From an uncultured Caproiciproducens sp. (GTDB lineage Bacteria > Bacillota > Clostridia > Oscillospirales > Acutalibacteraceae), in the NCBI RefSeq assembly GCF_963664915.1, contig NZ_OY761810.1, positions 510,661 through 574,660 on the forward strand: DNA of 64,000 nt, in the 5' to 3' direction. Within the stretch, counting starts at the first letter, position 1; every line of letters begins with the position of its first letter. Of the stretch, positions 31,839-41,898 are shown piece by piece. Under the pieces are notes generated by a model. That model had not been told where the DNA came from. It made no database searches and was given only the letters and a program-made list of their open reading frames with translations. The position numbers were made by a program, and so were the translations under genes.

Positions 31839-31895
31839 TATTAATTATACCTGCAATGACAGGTAATACAAAATTTAAAATGGAGGTTGCGCTTA

Positions 31896-32981
31896 ATGAA
31901 ACGTGTATACAACTTTTCCGCAGGCCCCTCAATGATGCCTGAACCTGTGCTGCGCCGTGCGGCTGCAGAAATGCTGGATTATGAGGGCAGTGGCCAGTCC
32001 GTAATGGAAATGTCTCATCGATCTAGAGTTTATGAGGGGATCATCCATTCTGCGGAAAGTCTGCTTCGCGAAGTAATGAATATTCCGGATAATTATAAAG
32101 TCCTTTTCTTGCAGGGCGGCGCTTCCTCTCAATTTGCAATGGTGCCGATGAATCTGATGACAAAAAGCAACAAAGCTGATTTTGTTCTGACCGGCCAGTG
32201 GGCGACAAAAGCTTATAAGGAAGCTGCCCGTTACGGCACAGCCAACGTAGTTGCTTCTTCGAAGGATAAAACCTTCAGTTATATTCCCGAGCTGAATCCT
32301 GAAACTTTTACGAAAGATGCGGATTATTTTCATATCTGTATGAACAATACAATTTACGGAACAAAATATCACCAGCTGCCCGAAACCGGCAGCGTCCCCC
32401 TTGTAGCGGATATTTCCTCCTGCGTTTTAAGCGAGCCGATTGATGTGAGCAAATTCGCGCTGCTCTATGCCGGTGCCCAGAAAAACATGGCGCCCGCGGG
32501 CCTGACCGTCGTCATTATCCGTGGGGACATGATCGGCCGCGCCATGGACATTACCCCGACGATGTTCAACTACCAGACCCACGCGGACAACGATTCCATG
32601 TTCAACACTCCGCCGTGCTACGCGATTTACATGTGCATGCTGGTACTGGACTGGATCAAAAACACCATCGGCGGACTTGATGAGATGAAAAAGATCAATG
32701 AGAAAAAAGCGGGAATGCTGTACGGCTTTTTGGACAGCTCGAAGCTGTTTAAAGGCACCGTCGTTGCAAAAGACCGCTCGCTGATGAATATTCCGTTTAT
32801 TACCGGAAGCGAAGAACTTGACGCAAAGTTTGTCAAAGAAGCCGGTACGCATGATTTTGTCAATATCAAGGGGCACCGTTCCGTCGGCGGAATGCGTGCA
32901 TCAATTTATAACGCAATGCCTGTTGAGGGTGTGGAGAAGCTCGTTCAGTTTATGTCCGAGTTTGAAAAGAACAACATTTAA
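31896..32981 (+). CDS. serC: Phosphoserine aminotransferase
   Basis: A 361-residue PLP enzyme for the second step of serine synthesis, converting 3-phosphohydroxypyruvate to phosphoserine. NFSAGPSMMPEPVL opens the fold, FLQGGASSQFAMVPMNL binds cofactor phosphate, and LLYAGAQKNMAPAG holds the PLP lysine. The start at 31896 is 9 bases after TGGAGG; the in-frame ATG at 31887 is too close to it. serA follows 42 bases later. No phosphoserine phosphatase gene is present. Confidence 0.97.
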   Translation: MKRVYNFSAGPSMMPEPVLRRAAAEMLDYEGSGQSVMEMSHRSRVYEGIIHSAESLLREVMNIPDNYKVLFLQGGASSQFAMVPMNLMTKSNKADFVLTGQWATKAYKEAARYGTANVVASSKDKTFSYIPELNPETFTKDADYFHICMNNTIYGTKYHQLPETGSVPLVADISSCVLSEPIDVSKFALLYAGAQKNMAPAGLTVVIIRGDMIGRAMDITPTMFNYQTHADNDSMFNTPPCYAIYMCMLVLDWIKNTIGGLDEMKKINEKKAGMLYGFLDSSKLFKGTVVAKDRSLMNIPFITGSEELDAKFVKEAGTHDFVNIKGHRSVGGMRASIYNAMPVEGVEKLVQFMSEFEKNNI

Positions 32982-33023
32982 TGCGGTTCTCATCCTCAAA
33001 ATATGAAATGTAGGTGTATAGAT

Positions 33024-34196
33024 ATGTATCATATAAAATATCTGAATAAGATTTCGGAAGTCGGCACCAGCCGTTTTGACGAAAACTACTGCTGCGGCGA
33101 AACCGTCGAGAATCCGGACGCGATTTTGGTGCGTTCCGCCTCCATGCACGACATGGAACTTCCGAAGAGTCTGCTCGCCATTGCAAGGGCGGGCGCGGGC
33201 GTCAACAATATTCCGCTGGAAAAGTGCAGCGAACAGGGCATTGTCGTGTTCAACACTCCCGGTGCCAACGCAAACGCGGTCAAAGAACTTGTTCTGGCAG
33301 GACTTCTTCTGTCCTCACGCAAGGTTGTTCCTGCTATTGAGTGGGCCCAAACTTTAAAGGGCAAGGGCGACGAAGTCGGAAAACTGGTTGAAAAGGGCAA
33401 GGGCGCGTTCGTCGGCCCTGAAATCAGCGGTAAAACGCTCGGAGTCGTCGGCCTTGGCGCAATCGGCATTCTGGTTGCCAACGCGGCTAAAAGCCTTGGC
33501 ATGGATGTTTTCGGTTATGATCCCTATCTTTCTGTCGACGCGGCATGGGGACTTTCCCGTTCCATCCGTCATGCGCGTACACTGGATGAAATTTACGCGT
33601 CCTGCGATTATATTACAGTTCATGTACCGCTGACACCCGACACAAAGGGAATGATCAACGCGGACTCCATTGCGAAGATGAAGGACAATGTACGGATTCT
33701 GAACTTCGCGCGCGGAGATCTGGTTGTATCCGCTGACGTGATATCTGCCCTGCAGTCAGGAAAAGCGTCTGCGTATGTGACCGATTTCCCAAGCGACGAA
33801 ATGATCGGCGCCGACGGCGTGATTGCCATCCCGCATCTGGGCGCGTCTACTCCGGAGTCGGAGGACAACTGCGCCCATATGGCCGCCGGAGAACTGATGG
33901 AGTATCTGCAGAACGGAAATATCAAGAATTCGGTGAATATGCCGGCGGTTTCCATGCCGCGCGACTGTTCCGCCTGCTCCATCCGCATCTGCATCCTGCA
34001 CCGCAACGTACCGAACACCATCAGCCTGCTGTCCGGCGCACTTGCGGAGAGCGGTATCAATATTGAAAACATGCAGAGCAAATCCAAAAAAGACTACGCC
34101 TATACCATTCTTGATGTGACCGGAGATGTAAAGGAAACCACAACCGAACACATTGAGAATTTCCCCGAAATTATCAGGGTTAGAATTATCAGATAG
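33024..34196 (+). CDS. serA: D-3-phosphoglycerate dehydrogenase
   Basis: A 390-residue NAD-dependent dehydrogenase for the first committed step of serine synthesis. VVGLGAIGILVANAAKSLGMD is the nucleotide-binding loop, FARGDLVV holds the catalytic Arg, and IPHLGASTPESEDN the catalytic His. A C-terminal ACT domain (about 320-390) can bind serine and gives feedback control in this family. The start ATG at 33024 has only a weak TAGGTG, so coupling to serC is likely. A bidirectional terminator follows the gene. Confidence 0.96.
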   Translation: MYHIKYLNKISEVGTSRFDENYCCGETVENPDAILVRSASMHDMELPKSLLAIARAGAGVNNIPLEKCSEQGIVVFNTPGANANAVKELVLAGLLLSSRKVVPAIEWAQTLKGKGDEVGKLVEKGKGAFVGPEISGKTLGVVGLGAIGILVANAAKSLGMDVFGYDPYLSVDAAWGLSRSIRHARTLDEIYASCDYITVHVPLTPDTKGMINADSIAKMKDNVRILNFARGDLVVSADVISALQSGKASAYVTDFPSDEMIGADGVIAIPHLGASTPESEDNCAHMAAGELMEYLQNGNIKNSVNMPAVSMPRDCSACSIRICILHRNVPNTISLLSGALAESGINIENMQSKSKKDYAYTILDVTGDVKETTTEHIENFPEIIRVRIIR

Positions 34197-34210
34197 TATT
34201 TTTTGCAAAA

Positions 34211-34241
34211 AGGGTCGCTGAGATTTCTCAGCGGCCCTTTT
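34211..34241. terminator. Bidirectional terminator between serA and nagA
   Basis: A 12-bp stem (34212-34223 with 34226-34237, one T-G pair) flanked by A and T runs; it serves both converging genes. Confidence 0.85.
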
Positions 34242-34253
34242 GTTTATGATACG

Positions 34254-35390
34254 TTATCGATTGTCTGCCAGAATCTTGCCCCGTGCAACAACCATTTTAA
34301 TGTTCAGTTCGGAATCCAGTACAACAAGGTCGGCGTACTTGCCCTCTTTAATACTGCCAATCTTATCATCCTCATGAATTTCCCGCGCTGGATTCAGTGT
34401 TGCTGCCTGAATTACATCCAGGAACGGCACGCCGAAGCCTACCATATTTTTTACTTCCTGATGGAGGTTCGTGGTGGAGCCCGCAAGTGTGCCGTCTTCC
34501 AATCTGGCTTGGCCGTTGCGCACATAAACCTTTTGGCCGCCAAGATCGGACTCGCCGTCCGGTTCACCGGCTGAGCGCATGGAGTCGCTGACGATGACCA
34601 CCCGGTCTTTTCCCAACATCTTAAATGTGATGCGAAGCACCGCCTGATCAATGTGTATCCCGTCACAGATCATTTCCGCGGTCACGCGTCCGTCGTCGAA
34701 TACGGCGCCGACAACGCCAGGAGCGCGGTGTGTCAGCCCCGGCATGGCATTGTAAAGATGCGTAATGTGCGAAACTCCAAGTTCAAACGCGCGTCTTGCA
34801 CAAGCATAGTCCGCACCCGTATGGGCAATGGACACAGTGCAAAGCTTTGAAGCCTGCCGGATGAATTCCTCCGCACCGGGACATTCCGGGGCGATGTCCA
34901 CCAGTTTGATGATTCCGCTGTAGGTATCGTAGAAATCTTTGAATTCTGTAAAGTCCGGATTCTTTACATACTCGCCCGCCTGTGCACCTTTTTTATGCAG
35001 TGAAATATATGGGCCCTCCATGTTGACGCCGGCAATCGCCGCGCCTTTCGGCGGATGAGCCATGCATTCCCTGACTGACGCGAGCGACTTGCCGATCAAT
35101 TCATGGGACACGGTCATGGTTGTCGGGCAGAATGATGTGATCCCCTCCTGCACCAGATGCGCGCACATCTTCGCAAGGCCGTCGGGATCGGCGTCACAGG
35201 TGTCCGCACCGACACAGCCGTGAATATGAATATCAACAAAGCCCGGTACAATCACACAGCCGGTGAAATCATATTCTTCAGCACCGGAAAGCCCTGATGC
35301 GACCGCGGAGATCTTATCTCCGTCAACCGCAATATCGGCATTGCATAAGTGAAAGCTGTCATCCACTATTTTCGCATTTTTCAGAATCAT
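34254..35390 (-). CDS. nagA: N-acetylglucosamine-6-phosphate deacetylase
   Basis: A 378-residue amidohydrolase that deacetylates GlcNAc-6-phosphate to glucosamine-6-phosphate. The metal-binding HIHGCVGADTCD is at about residue 54, VNMEGPYIS at about 122, IAHTGADY in the middle, and the catalytic Asp region IVSDSMRSAG near 265. It starts at ATG 35390 behind AGAGGTG and is monocistronic. In spore-formers it commonly recycles cell-wall amino sugars; no nagB is near. Confidence 0.95.
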   Translation of the reverse strand: MILKNAKIVDDSFHLCNADIAVDGDKISAVASGLSGAEEYDFTGCVIVPGFVDIHIHGCVGADTCDADPDGLAKMCAHLVQEGITSFCPTTMTVSHELIGKSLASVRECMAHPPKGAAIAGVNMEGPYISLHKKGAQAGEYVKNPDFTEFKDFYDTYSGIIKLVDIAPECPGAEEFIRQASKLCTVSIAHTGADYACARRAFELGVSHITHLYNAMPGLTHRAPGVVGAVFDDGRVTAEMICDGIHIDQAVLRITFKMLGKDRVVIVSDSMRSAGEPDGESDLGGQKVYVRNGQARLEDGTLAGSTTNLHQEVKNMVGFGVPFLDVIQAATLNPAREIHEDDKIGSIKEGKYADLVVLDSELNIKMVVARGKILADNR

Positions 35391-35520
35391 TGTTTACACC
35401 TCTACTGTACTTATAGCAATCTTCTATTTTCCTGTTGGTCATTCATTTGCTATAAATAAATATTTTATCTTTATTTTTATTATAAACCGAAAAATTATTT
35501 TATTCAAGATGTTTATAAAA

Positions 35521-35548
35521 CAAAAGGACCGCCGCAAAGCGGCAGCCC
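35521..35548 (-). terminator. Terminator of the secreted repeat protein
   Basis: A 10-bp stem (35526-35535 with 35539-35548) followed on the minus strand by TTTTG, 20 bases after the stop codon. Confidence 0.78.
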
Positions 35549-35569
35549 TTTCCTGTTCTATAAAATAAT

Positions 35570-36600
35570 TTATTTGATAGAAGCGACGCAAAGCTTTTGA
35601 GGATTCTGCCCTAAAGCAGAAGCGTAAATTCCGGTTTGCTGACCGGACTGACCAATTGCCGTGATCTTATAGAAGAAATCATCGCCCGTGTGACGAAGGA
35701 AGCTTACCTGAAATACCCCGGAGGTACCAGTGTTGAAATTAATAGAAGAAGCACCGGGCGCTGTTATTTTAAACTGATAAGATGCGTTTTTTGCGATGCC
35801 GAAATCCGTATTTGTATCGGATTTAATGGTGATCGGCGCCGGTGCGGAAACCGTAACCGCACAAACCTTAACCGGCTTCTGGCCGGGAGCCGACATATAG
35901 AAGCCCGCGGACTGGCCCGGCTGGCCGATTGCCGTGATCTTATAATACGTACCACTGGCGTCGGCCTTCACCTTTTCGGTTTTAAATACATTACTGGAAC
36001 CTGCATAGAAGCTGTCCGCATTGCTGATCTTGAACTGGTAGCTTGCGCCCTGCTTCAGCGAAAAGTCGCTGTTGGTATCCGACTTCGGCGCAGGCGCAGG
36101 AGTGCCCTCTTTTACGGTGACCACACAAACCTTAACCGGCTTCTGGCCGGGAGCCGACATATAGAAGCCCGTAGACTGGCCCGGTTGGCCGATGGCAGTG
36201 ATTTTATAGTCGGAGTAATTGCCGGAGGTGCCTACCTTCTCGGTCTTGAACACGCCGACAGAACCGGGGTAAAAGCTGTCCGCGTTGCTAATTCTAAACG
36301 TGTAGCTTGCGCCCTGCTTTACTGAGAAATCGTAATTTGTATCTGATTTTGGCTCCGCTGCCGCCGCAATGGTGACAGCGCAGACCTTGACTGCCTCCTG
36401 GCCGGCTGCTTTCATGTAGAAACCTGCGGACTGGCCGGGCTGACCGATCGCAGTTATTTTGTAAAGGGTGTTATTGCCGGTTTTAGCGCCTTTTTCTACT
36501 TTAAACACACCGTTGGAACCCGCGTAGAAGCTGTCGGCATTGCTGATCTGGAAGGTGTAGCTTGCGCCCTGCTTTACTGAGAAATCCTTGTTGGTGTCGG
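35570..36600 (-). repeat. Four tandem 80-residue units in the secreted protein
   Basis: The units end with KVCAVTI or a near copy. The last (C-terminal) unit, nearest 35570, is the most diverged (TNTDFGIAKNASYQF, KLCVASIK). The two middle units are closest to each other in sequence. Confidence 0.85.
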
Positions 36601-37828
36601 ATGCCGGTGCATTGCTGCCCGCTTTCACCGTAACATTGCTGAACTGGTACGCATAGTCGCTGCTGTACTCACTGTTCGGGAAATTGACATACAATCCGGT
36701 TGCGGTTTCTGCCGCGCCTATTGCGGTCACTTTATAGTAATAATCAATTCCGTCTTTTTTTTCAAAATTGATGGAAACAACGTTTTCTGTATCAGGTACG
36801 ACAACTGGTTCGCCGCCGCCCATAACGGACAGCTTGTAGGTATAGGACTTGCCCTGTTCCAGTGTAATATTTTCTTCATCGTCCGTGGTAATAATCGGGA
36901 AGTCGTCGTCCTCATTGACAGTCACATAGAAGGAGGCCGTTTCTCCGCTTAACTTCGCTGTGATCAGAGTCGTGCCAGACTCTAACGCCTTTACTTTGTA
37001 GGTGTACTGATTGCCGACCGTTTTCACAAGGGTCAGTTGCACAGCGTCTTCGTTGCTTGCTTTAATACTGTGCTCCACACCGAACAGATTACTGGTAACT
37101 ACAAAAGTATATTCGTCATTGACATTGCAGATATATTCGCCTTTAGTGTCAATTTTAAGAACCTCGTTCTCAATGACACTTACCGCGCACAGTTTTTTAG
37201 GAACAAATCCAATGGCTCCCATGTACAGATCCGCATTTTCGCCTGTGTTCCCTACCGCATCCACACGGAAATAATAATCACCATTTTCTTCATCAGAATC
37301 AATTAAAGTTGCCTTCATGATCTTCTCATCGCTGGAGATAAGATAAGGGTAGGAATATGTATCGTTGTCCTCATAATGCAGTTTCACTATATTGCTGCTT
37401 CCGTTTGCAAGTGAGTAATCCTCATTTGTGTCGGAAGTAAGCGTGTAGGGTGATTCTCCGGTACCTTCAACGGTAATTGTCTTTTTTACAGCTGCGCCGT
37501 CGGAGGCCGTAAAGGTCAGGGTCGCCTCGCCGTTGCCCATAGCCGCGAGGTCAAAATAATAAACGCCCTGTCCATCTCCCTCCATCTGGATATCGATGAT
37601 GGCCGGATCGCTTGTTGTCGCCGCAAGTGTCACTTCCGGATTGCTGACATCTGCCTCCATGCTGTAGTACATGGAATTCAGTTCCAGCTTTTCAAGCGCG
37701 TTAAAGTCATCTGAAAATGTTATTTGAGTTCCTTCACTCTCCGCAGCGAAGGCTACTGTGTTTCCGAATACTGAAAAAACAAGAGACAACGCCAGAATCA
37801 TGCTTAGTACCTGCAATTTTTTTTTCAT
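35570..37828 (-). CDS. Secreted repeat protein of unknown function
   Basis: A 752-residue secreted protein. The first 30 residues are a signal peptide (KKKLQVLSMILALSLVFSVFG with cleavage after AFA). The rest is a beta-rich array: the C-terminal 330 residues hold four clear units of about 80 residues, each with DTNxDFSxKQGASYTF, ISNADSFYxGS, YKITAIGQPGQSxGFYM and an ending KVCAVTV. Two or more diverged copies are visible upstream (DTNEDYSLANG, KLCAVSV). Each unit carries one Cys near its end. There is no LPXTG or surface-layer domain, so it is released or held by an unseen contact. The family is unknown; a role in adhesion or as an exported scaffold is inference. Confidence 0.8.
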   Translation of the reverse strand: MKKKLQVLSMILALSLVFSVFGNTVAFAAESEGTQITFSDDFNALEKLELNSMYYSMEADVSNPEVTLAATTSDPAIIDIQMEGDGQGVYYFDLAAMGNGEATLTFTASDGAAVKKTITVEGTGESPYTLTSDTNEDYSLANGSSNIVKLHYEDNDTYSYPYLISSDEKIMKATLIDSDEENGDYYFRVDAVGNTGENADLYMGAIGFVPKKLCAVSVIENEVLKIDTKGEYICNVNDEYTFVVTSNLFGVEHSIKASNEDAVQLTLVKTVGNQYTYKVKALESGTTLITAKLSGETASFYVTVNEDDDFPIITTDDEENITLEQGKSYTYKLSVMGGGEPVVVPDTENVVSINFEKKDGIDYYYKVTAIGAAETATGLYVNFPNSEYSSDYAYQFSNVTVKAGSNAPASDTNKDFSVKQGASYTFQISNADSFYAGSNGVFKVEKGAKTGNNTLYKITAIGQPGQSAGFYMKAAGQEAVKVCAVTIAAAAEPKSDTNYDFSVKQGASYTFRISNADSFYPGSVGVFKTEKVGTSGNYSDYKITAIGQPGQSTGFYMSAPGQKPVKVCVVTVKEGTPAPAPKSDTNSDFSLKQGASYQFKISNADSFYAGSSNVFKTEKVKADASGTYYKITAIGQPGQSAGFYMSAPGQKPVKVCAVTVSAPAPITIKSDTNTDFGIAKNASYQFKITAPGASSINFNTGTSGVFQVSFLRHTGDDFFYKITAIGQSGQQTGIYASALGQNPQKLCVASIK

Positions 37829-38195
37829 TGTTCATTCCCTTTCGTTCTGTAAAATCTTTTTCCCGTTACTGGAATTTACCTGACTTCCATATCTTATAGG
37901 AATCAGGAAACAGAATAAAACGAAATGAAGAATAATTCTGTATTGTAAATATTGTCAAACTTTGTACCGATTTTTATATGTTAAAACATCCATGTGCTTC
38001 CTAAAAAAATCCCCGATTTTATCAGCTCCTCTGCCATAATTAAGCAAATAATTCCGTATGGCAGACCAAAATTCATCCTTGTGAGAGAGGGGACTTGAAC
38101 AGGCCATAAAATGAAAAAACCAGCGCCCTTAGACGCTGGTTCAAACTTTGTTGGATATGCCCATTATGATAATTCCGACTAACTCAGATAAAGAA
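37829..38195. other. Intergenic region upstream of the secreted protein
   Basis: A 367-base gap. A perfect TTGACA on the minus strand (37958-37953) lies about 130 bases upstream of the secreted protein gene but its 17-base partner is a weak TTATTC, so a promoter is only possible. A terminator hairpin (38118-38141) lies near the right end. A short match to a tRNA T-loop is discussed under rejected items. Nothing else is seen. Confidence 0.4.
38113..38141 (-). terminator. Terminator of the 76-residue gene
   Basis: An 8-bp perfect stem (38118-38125 with 38134-38141), followed on the minus strand by TTTTTTC. Confidence 0.82.
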
Positions 38196-38426
38196 CTACA
38201 CTTCTTTACAGTGTAGGTAATATCCTCCACGGCTTGTATTTACTTCAACTTTATATAAAATTCCACTCAGCTTGAAGGTCACAGGGCCATCTCCATCTAC
38301 AAACTCATATTTTTGTTTGTCATATGTACAGAAGGCGGCAATCGTTTCGTGTATCTTGTCTGAAGACGGATAACGAAGAGAATCCTCAAGCTGGATATCA
38401 AAGCCTTTTTTTAATAAATCTTTCAC
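38196..38426 (-). CDS. Hypothetical protein, 76 residues
   Basis: A 76-residue protein with start GTG 38426 (reads MKDLLKKGFDIQLEDSLRYP) 7 bases after AAGGAAGG; the longer frame to 38465 has no site. It is followed by a clear terminator. Its second half (KYEFVDGDGPVTFKLSGILYKVEV...GGYYLHCKEV) is predicted to be mostly beta-strand with a Cys near the end. No signal peptide or membrane segment is visible. I do not recognise the family. Its terminator-bounded, monocistronic setting beside the ribosomal operon gives no functional clue. Confidence 0.6.
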   Translation of the reverse strand: MKDLLKKGFDIQLEDSLRYPSSDKIHETIAAFCTYDKQKYEFVDGDGPVTFKLSGILYKVEVNTSRGGYYLHCKEV

Positions 38427-38580
38427 CGCAAAAACCTTCCTTAGTCTAAAAATTATAAATGGCAATCATGTATTGGTATAACGCCATCAATAGCATAAAA
38501 ATATAAATCTATAATATCATTATAACTACATACCGTCAATAGTATTTTTATTTTTAGGATGGTTTAAATGTGCTTCATGG

Positions 38581-38608
38581 AAAAAAGCTGCCGCAAATAG
38601 CGGCAGCC
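38581..38608 (-). terminator. Terminator of the ribosomal superoperon
   Basis: An 8-bp stem GCTGCCGC/GCGGCAGC (38587-38594 with 38600-38607) and TTTTTT on the minus strand (38586-38581), downstream of rplQ. Confidence 0.9.
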
Positions 38609-38630
38609 CTAATTATTGAGTCAGTTTTTG

Positions 38631-38972
38631 TTAAATCAGTTCGATAATTCCCATCTCGGCGGCGTCACCGCGGCGAGGGCCAAGCTTACTGATGCGTGTA
38701 TAACCACCGTTACGGCCGACATACTTTGGAGCAATCTCGCTAAACAACTTGCAGGCAACGTCTTCCTTTGTAACAAAGGCCAAAACGAGGCGCCTGTTGT
38801 GCAGATTGTCTTCTTTCGCAATCGTAATCATTTTCTCGGCCATGGAGCGGACCTCCTTGGCGCGAGTAACTGTGGTTTCGATTTTACCATTCTCAAAAAG
38901 AAAGGTTACCATCGCCCTCAGCATGGCTGTTCTGTGGTCAGTGTCTCTTCCGAGCTTTCTGGTTCCGGGCAT
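38631..38972 (-). CDS. rplQ: Ribosomal protein L17
   Basis: A 113-residue L17 protein of the large subunit, beginning [20 protein letters not shown] and carrying [16 protein letters not shown]; it sits near the polypeptide exit tunnel. It is of the short bacterial form, lacking the C-terminal extension of some proteobacterial homologues. It is the last gene of the superoperon, 37 bases after rpoA, and ends before the terminator. Confidence 0.98.
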   Translation of the reverse strand: MPGTRKLGRDTDHRTAMLRAMVTFLFENGKIETTVTRAKEVRSMAEKMITIAKEDNLHNRRLVLAFVTKEDVACKLFSEIAPKYVGRNGGYTRISKLGPRRGDAAEMGIIELI

Positions 38973-39009
38973 CGAAATATCACTCCTTTACCTTAGGTTT
39001 GCGCAAAAA

Positions 39010-39963
39010 CTATTCATCATCCTTGCGCAGATTAAAACCGAGAGAGGCCATCTTCCAGACAACCTCCTCAAGGGATTTTCGTCCAAGGTTGCGCACCTTC
39101 ATCATGTCCTCTTCGGACTTGTTGATGAGGTCTTCAACCGTATTGATCCCGGCGCGCTTCAGGCAGTTGAAGGAACGGACCGAAAGGTCAAGTTCTTCAA
39201 TCGTCATTTCAAGTACTTTTTCCTTGCCCTTGTCATCCTTTTCGACCATAATCTCAGTGCTGCTGCCCTTGTCGGACAGGTCAACAAACAGGTTAAGATG
39301 TTCGGTAAGGACTTTTGCGGCTAAAGAAACAGCCTCTTGCGCACCGATTGTTCCGTTGGTCCAAACTTCGAGTGTGAGCTTGTCAAAGTCGATGCTTTGA
39401 CCCACACGGGTTGGCTCCACATTATAATTCACTTTATAAACAGGAGTGTAAATGGAATCAACCGGAAGCTCGCCGATGACGTTTACATTCATGTTTTGCT
39501 TGTTACGCTCGGCAGATACATAACCGCGCCCCTTATCCAGGGTCAATTCCATATACAGCTTTGCTCCGTCTCCTAAAGTTGCAATGTGCATTTCAGGATT
39601 AAGGATTTCAACCTCGCTGTCGCACTTGATAGAGTCGGCCGTTACATCGCATGGACCCTCCGCACAGATTTCAACTGTCTTTGATCCATCGCAATGGAGC
39701 TTGGCGGTCAATCCCTTGATGTTAAGCACGATCTCGGTGACGTCCTCTTTCACTCCGGGTATGGTTGAAAACTCGTGAAGAACACCGTCTATTTTGATTG
39801 ACGTGACTGCAACGCCCGGCAGCGAAGATAAAAGAACACGCCTAAGACTGTTGCCCAAGGTTGTGCCAAAGCCACGCTCAAGCGGTTCCACAACAAATTT
39901 GCCATAGGTTCCGTCATTACTTAAAACTTCTGTCTCTATTTTTGGCTTCTCAATCTCGATCAT
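39010..39963 (-). CDS. rpoA: RNA polymerase alpha subunit
   Basis: A 317-residue alpha subunit. The N-terminal domain has [26 protein letters not shown] (dimerisation and beta/beta' assembly), and the C-terminal domain (about 245-317) has [23 protein letters not shown] and [12 protein letters not shown], which bind promoter UP elements and activators. It lies between rpsD and rplQ as in other Firmicutes. Confidence 0.99.
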   Translation of the reverse strand: MIEIEKPKIETEVLSNDGTYGKFVVEPLERGFGTTLGNSLRRVLLSSLPGVAVTSIKIDGVLHEFSTIPGVKEDVTEIVLNIKGLTAKLHCDGSKTVEICAEGPCDVTADSIKCDSEVEILNPEMHIATLGDGAKLYMELTLDKGRGYVSAERNKQNMNVNVIGELPVDSIYTPVYKVNYNVEPTRVGQSIDFDKLTLEVWTNGTIGAQEAVSLAAKVLTEHLNLFVDLSDKGSSTEIMVEKDDKGKEKVLEMTIEELDLSVRSFNCLKRAGINTVEDLINKSEEDMMKVRNLGRKSLEEVVWKMASLGFNLRKDDE

Positions 39964-40035
39964 TAGCGACCCTCCTTGACATATAGCGGATTAATTTATC
40001 AGCCATGATGTTATCTATGCTGTCATTAAACGGCA

Positions 40036-40662
40036 TTACTTGGAGTACAACTCAACGATGAGAGTCTCATCGACTGCAAGGTCAATATCCTCACGGGTTG
40101 GTAATGCAATGATCTTGCCTTCCAGAGTTTCACGATTGAGGTCAAGCCACTTTGCAACCGGATGAGCCGAGTTCTCTTCAATAACAGCCTTAATTTTTAC
40201 GCTCTGGCGGCTCTTATCTTTAATGGAAACAACTTCTCCCGGCTTTGTAAGGTAGGAAGGAATGTCCACTCTCTTGCCGTTCACGGTAAAGTGACCGTGA
40301 ACAACCAGCTGACGGGCTTCTGCTCTTGAACTGCCCCAGCCTAAACGATAAACTACGTTATCGAGACGGGATTCCAGAATTGTGAGCAGTTCGTCACCGG
40401 TTTTTCCTTCTTTGCGTGTTGCAAGGTCGTAGTAGCCTCTGAACTGAGACTCCAGTACACCGTAGTAACGTTTCGTCATCTGCTTTGCACGCAGCTGAAG
40501 GCCATACTCAGAGGTCTTTTTGCGACCCTGACCATGCTGGCCCGGAGCGTATGCTCTGCGGGTAACCCCGCATTTGTCTGTGAAGCATCTTGCGCCCTTC
40601 AAGAAAAGCTTTTGGCCCTCACGGCGGCAAAGCTTGCACACAGCGTCTGTATATCTTGCCAT
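40036..40662 (-). CDS. rpsD: Ribosomal protein S4
   Basis: A 208-residue S4 protein with the N-terminal zinc-type set of Cys ([19 protein letters not shown]) and the S4 RNA-binding domain ([32 protein letters not shown]). It initiates assembly of the small subunit on 16S rRNA. In many Firmicutes rpsD is elsewhere in the genome and autoregulated; here it stays in the alpha cluster between rpsK and rpoA. Confidence 0.98.
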   Translation of the reverse strand: MARYTDAVCKLCRREGQKLFLKGARCFTDKCGVTRRAYAPGQHGQGRKKTSEYGLQLRAKQMTKRYYGVLESQFRGYYDLATRKEGKTGDELLTILESRLDNVVYRLGWGSSRAEARQLVVHGHFTVNGKRVDIPSYLTKPGEVVSIKDKSRQSVKIKAVIEENSAHPVAKWLDLNRETLEGKIIALPTREDIDLAVDETLIVELYSK

Positions 40663-40695
40663 ATTATGGTTACACCTCCTGTTATCGGTTTGTTA

Positions 40696-41106
40696 CTATA
40701 CGCGTCTTCTCTTCGGAGGACGGCATCCGTTGTGCGGAATCGGAGTAACATCTTTAATCATGCTGACTTCAAGACCCGCGCCCTGAAGTGCGCGGATAGC
40801 GGCCTCACGGCCGGCTCCCGGTCCCTTTACGAAAACTTCAACCGTTTTCATACCGTGCTCCATCGCTGCCTTGGCGGCGGTTTCAGCTGCGGTCTGAGCG
40901 GCGAAAGGAGTGGACTTTCTTGAGCCTCTGAAACCTAATTCACCTGAACTAGCCCACGAAATTGCATTGCCCTGTACATCAGTGATGGTAACAATCGTGT
41001 TGTTAAAGGTGGACTGGATATGAGCAGCTCCGCGATCAATATTTTTACGCTCACGGCGTCTGCGAACTGCGGTGCCTTTTTTAGCTGCGCCCTTTTGTGC
41101 TGCCAT
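40696..41106 (-). CDS. rpsK: Ribosomal protein S11
   Basis: A 136-residue S11 protein, with the family phrases [29 protein letters not shown] and the C-terminal [18 protein letters not shown]. It binds the 30S platform. It stands between rpsM and rpsD in the superoperon. Confidence 0.98.
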   Translation of the reverse strand: MAAQKGAAKKGTAVRRRRERKNIDRGAAHIQSTFNNTIVTITDVQGNAISWASSGELGFRGSRKSTPFAAQTAAETAAKAAMEHGMKTVEVFVKGPGAGREAAIRALQGAGLEVSMIKDVTPIPHNGCRPPKRRRV

Positions 41107-41127
41107 CTTTTGAATCCCTCCCTGTTG

Positions 41128-41496
41128 TTACTTCTTCTTGTTGGCCATTGTCTTTCTCGGGCCTTTGCGCGTACGCGCATTGGTCTTGGAACGCTGACCT
41201 CTTACCGGCAAGCCCTTGCGGTGACGAACACCACGATAACAACCGATTTCAATCAGTCTCTTAATGTCAAATGCTACGTCGCGGCGAAGATCGCCCTCAA
41301 CGCGGCAGTTATGGTCGACATAGTCTCTAAGCTTCGCCGCATCATCTTCTGTTAAATCTCTTACCCGAACATCCGGATTGACTCCTGTGTTTGCACAAAT
41401 ATCTGTCGCAGTTTTGCGTCCGATACCGAAAACATAGGTAAGAGCAATTTCGATGCGTTTATCTCTTGGTAATTCAATACCTGAAATACGTGCCAT
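41128..41496 (-). CDS. rpsM: Ribosomal protein S13
   Basis: A 122-residue S13 protein: [21 protein letters not shown] opens it and the basic tail [19 protein letters not shown] contacts tRNAs. It lies at the head of the small subunit and meets L5. It follows the rpmJ gene. Confidence 0.98.
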   Translation of the reverse strand: MARISGIELPRDKRIEIALTYVFGIGRKTATDICANTGVNPDVRVRDLTEDDAAKLRDYVDHNCRVEGDLRRDVAFDIKRLIEIGCYRGVRHRKGLPVRGQRSKTNARTRKGPRKTMANKKK

Positions 41497-41534
41497 AATG
41501 GTTGCACCTCCATTGTTAATAGGTTTGCGCCAAA

Positions 41535-41648
41535 TTAGCCCTGGCGCTGCTTATGCTTCGGGTTTTCACAGATCACCATGACCTTACCCTTGCGTTTTAT
41601 AATTTTGCATTTTTCACAGATTTTCTTTACAGAAGGTCTTACTTTCAT
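41535..41648 (-). CDS. rpmJ: Ribosomal protein L36
   Basis: A 37-residue L36 protein, [17 protein letters not shown] then [13 protein letters not shown], of the zinc-binding form (CEKC, then C and H). The length is standard. It sits between infA and rpsM, the usual place. Confidence 0.97.
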   Translation of the reverse strand: MKVRPSVKKICEKCKIIKRKGKVMVICENPKHKQRQG

Positions 41649-41676
41649 TTGTGCGCCCTCCCTTAGCGAGTTTGTT

Positions 41677-41895
41677 TTACTTTGAACGCCATGTAATACG
41701 TCCGCGTGTCAAATCATAGGGCGACAACTCAATCGTGACCTTATCGCCCGGCAGTATGCGGATGAAATTCATCCTAAGTTTACCGGAAATATGCGCAAGT
41801 ATTATATGGTGGTTTGGAAGCTCTACCATGAACATTGCGTTCGGCAGTGCTTCGGTTACTACGCCTTCAGTTTCTATTACGTCCTGTTTCGACAT
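41677..41895 (-). CDS. infA: Translation initiation factor IF-1
   Basis: A 72-residue S1-fold protein reading [21 protein letters not shown] and [18 protein letters not shown]. It blocks the A site during 30S initiation. It follows the KOW-domain gene by 3 bases. Confidence 0.98.
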   Translation of the reverse strand: MSKQDVIETEGVVTEALPNAMFMVELPNHHIILAHISGKLRMNFIRILPGDKVTIELSPYDLTRGRITWRSK

Positions 41896-41898
41896 ATA

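Noticed and set aside
38085-38103. tRNA-like fragment (reads GTTCAAGTCCC on the minus strand)
   Set aside because: The T-loop matches but the flanking bases do not form a T stem, and no anticodon or D arm lies within range. At most a relic.
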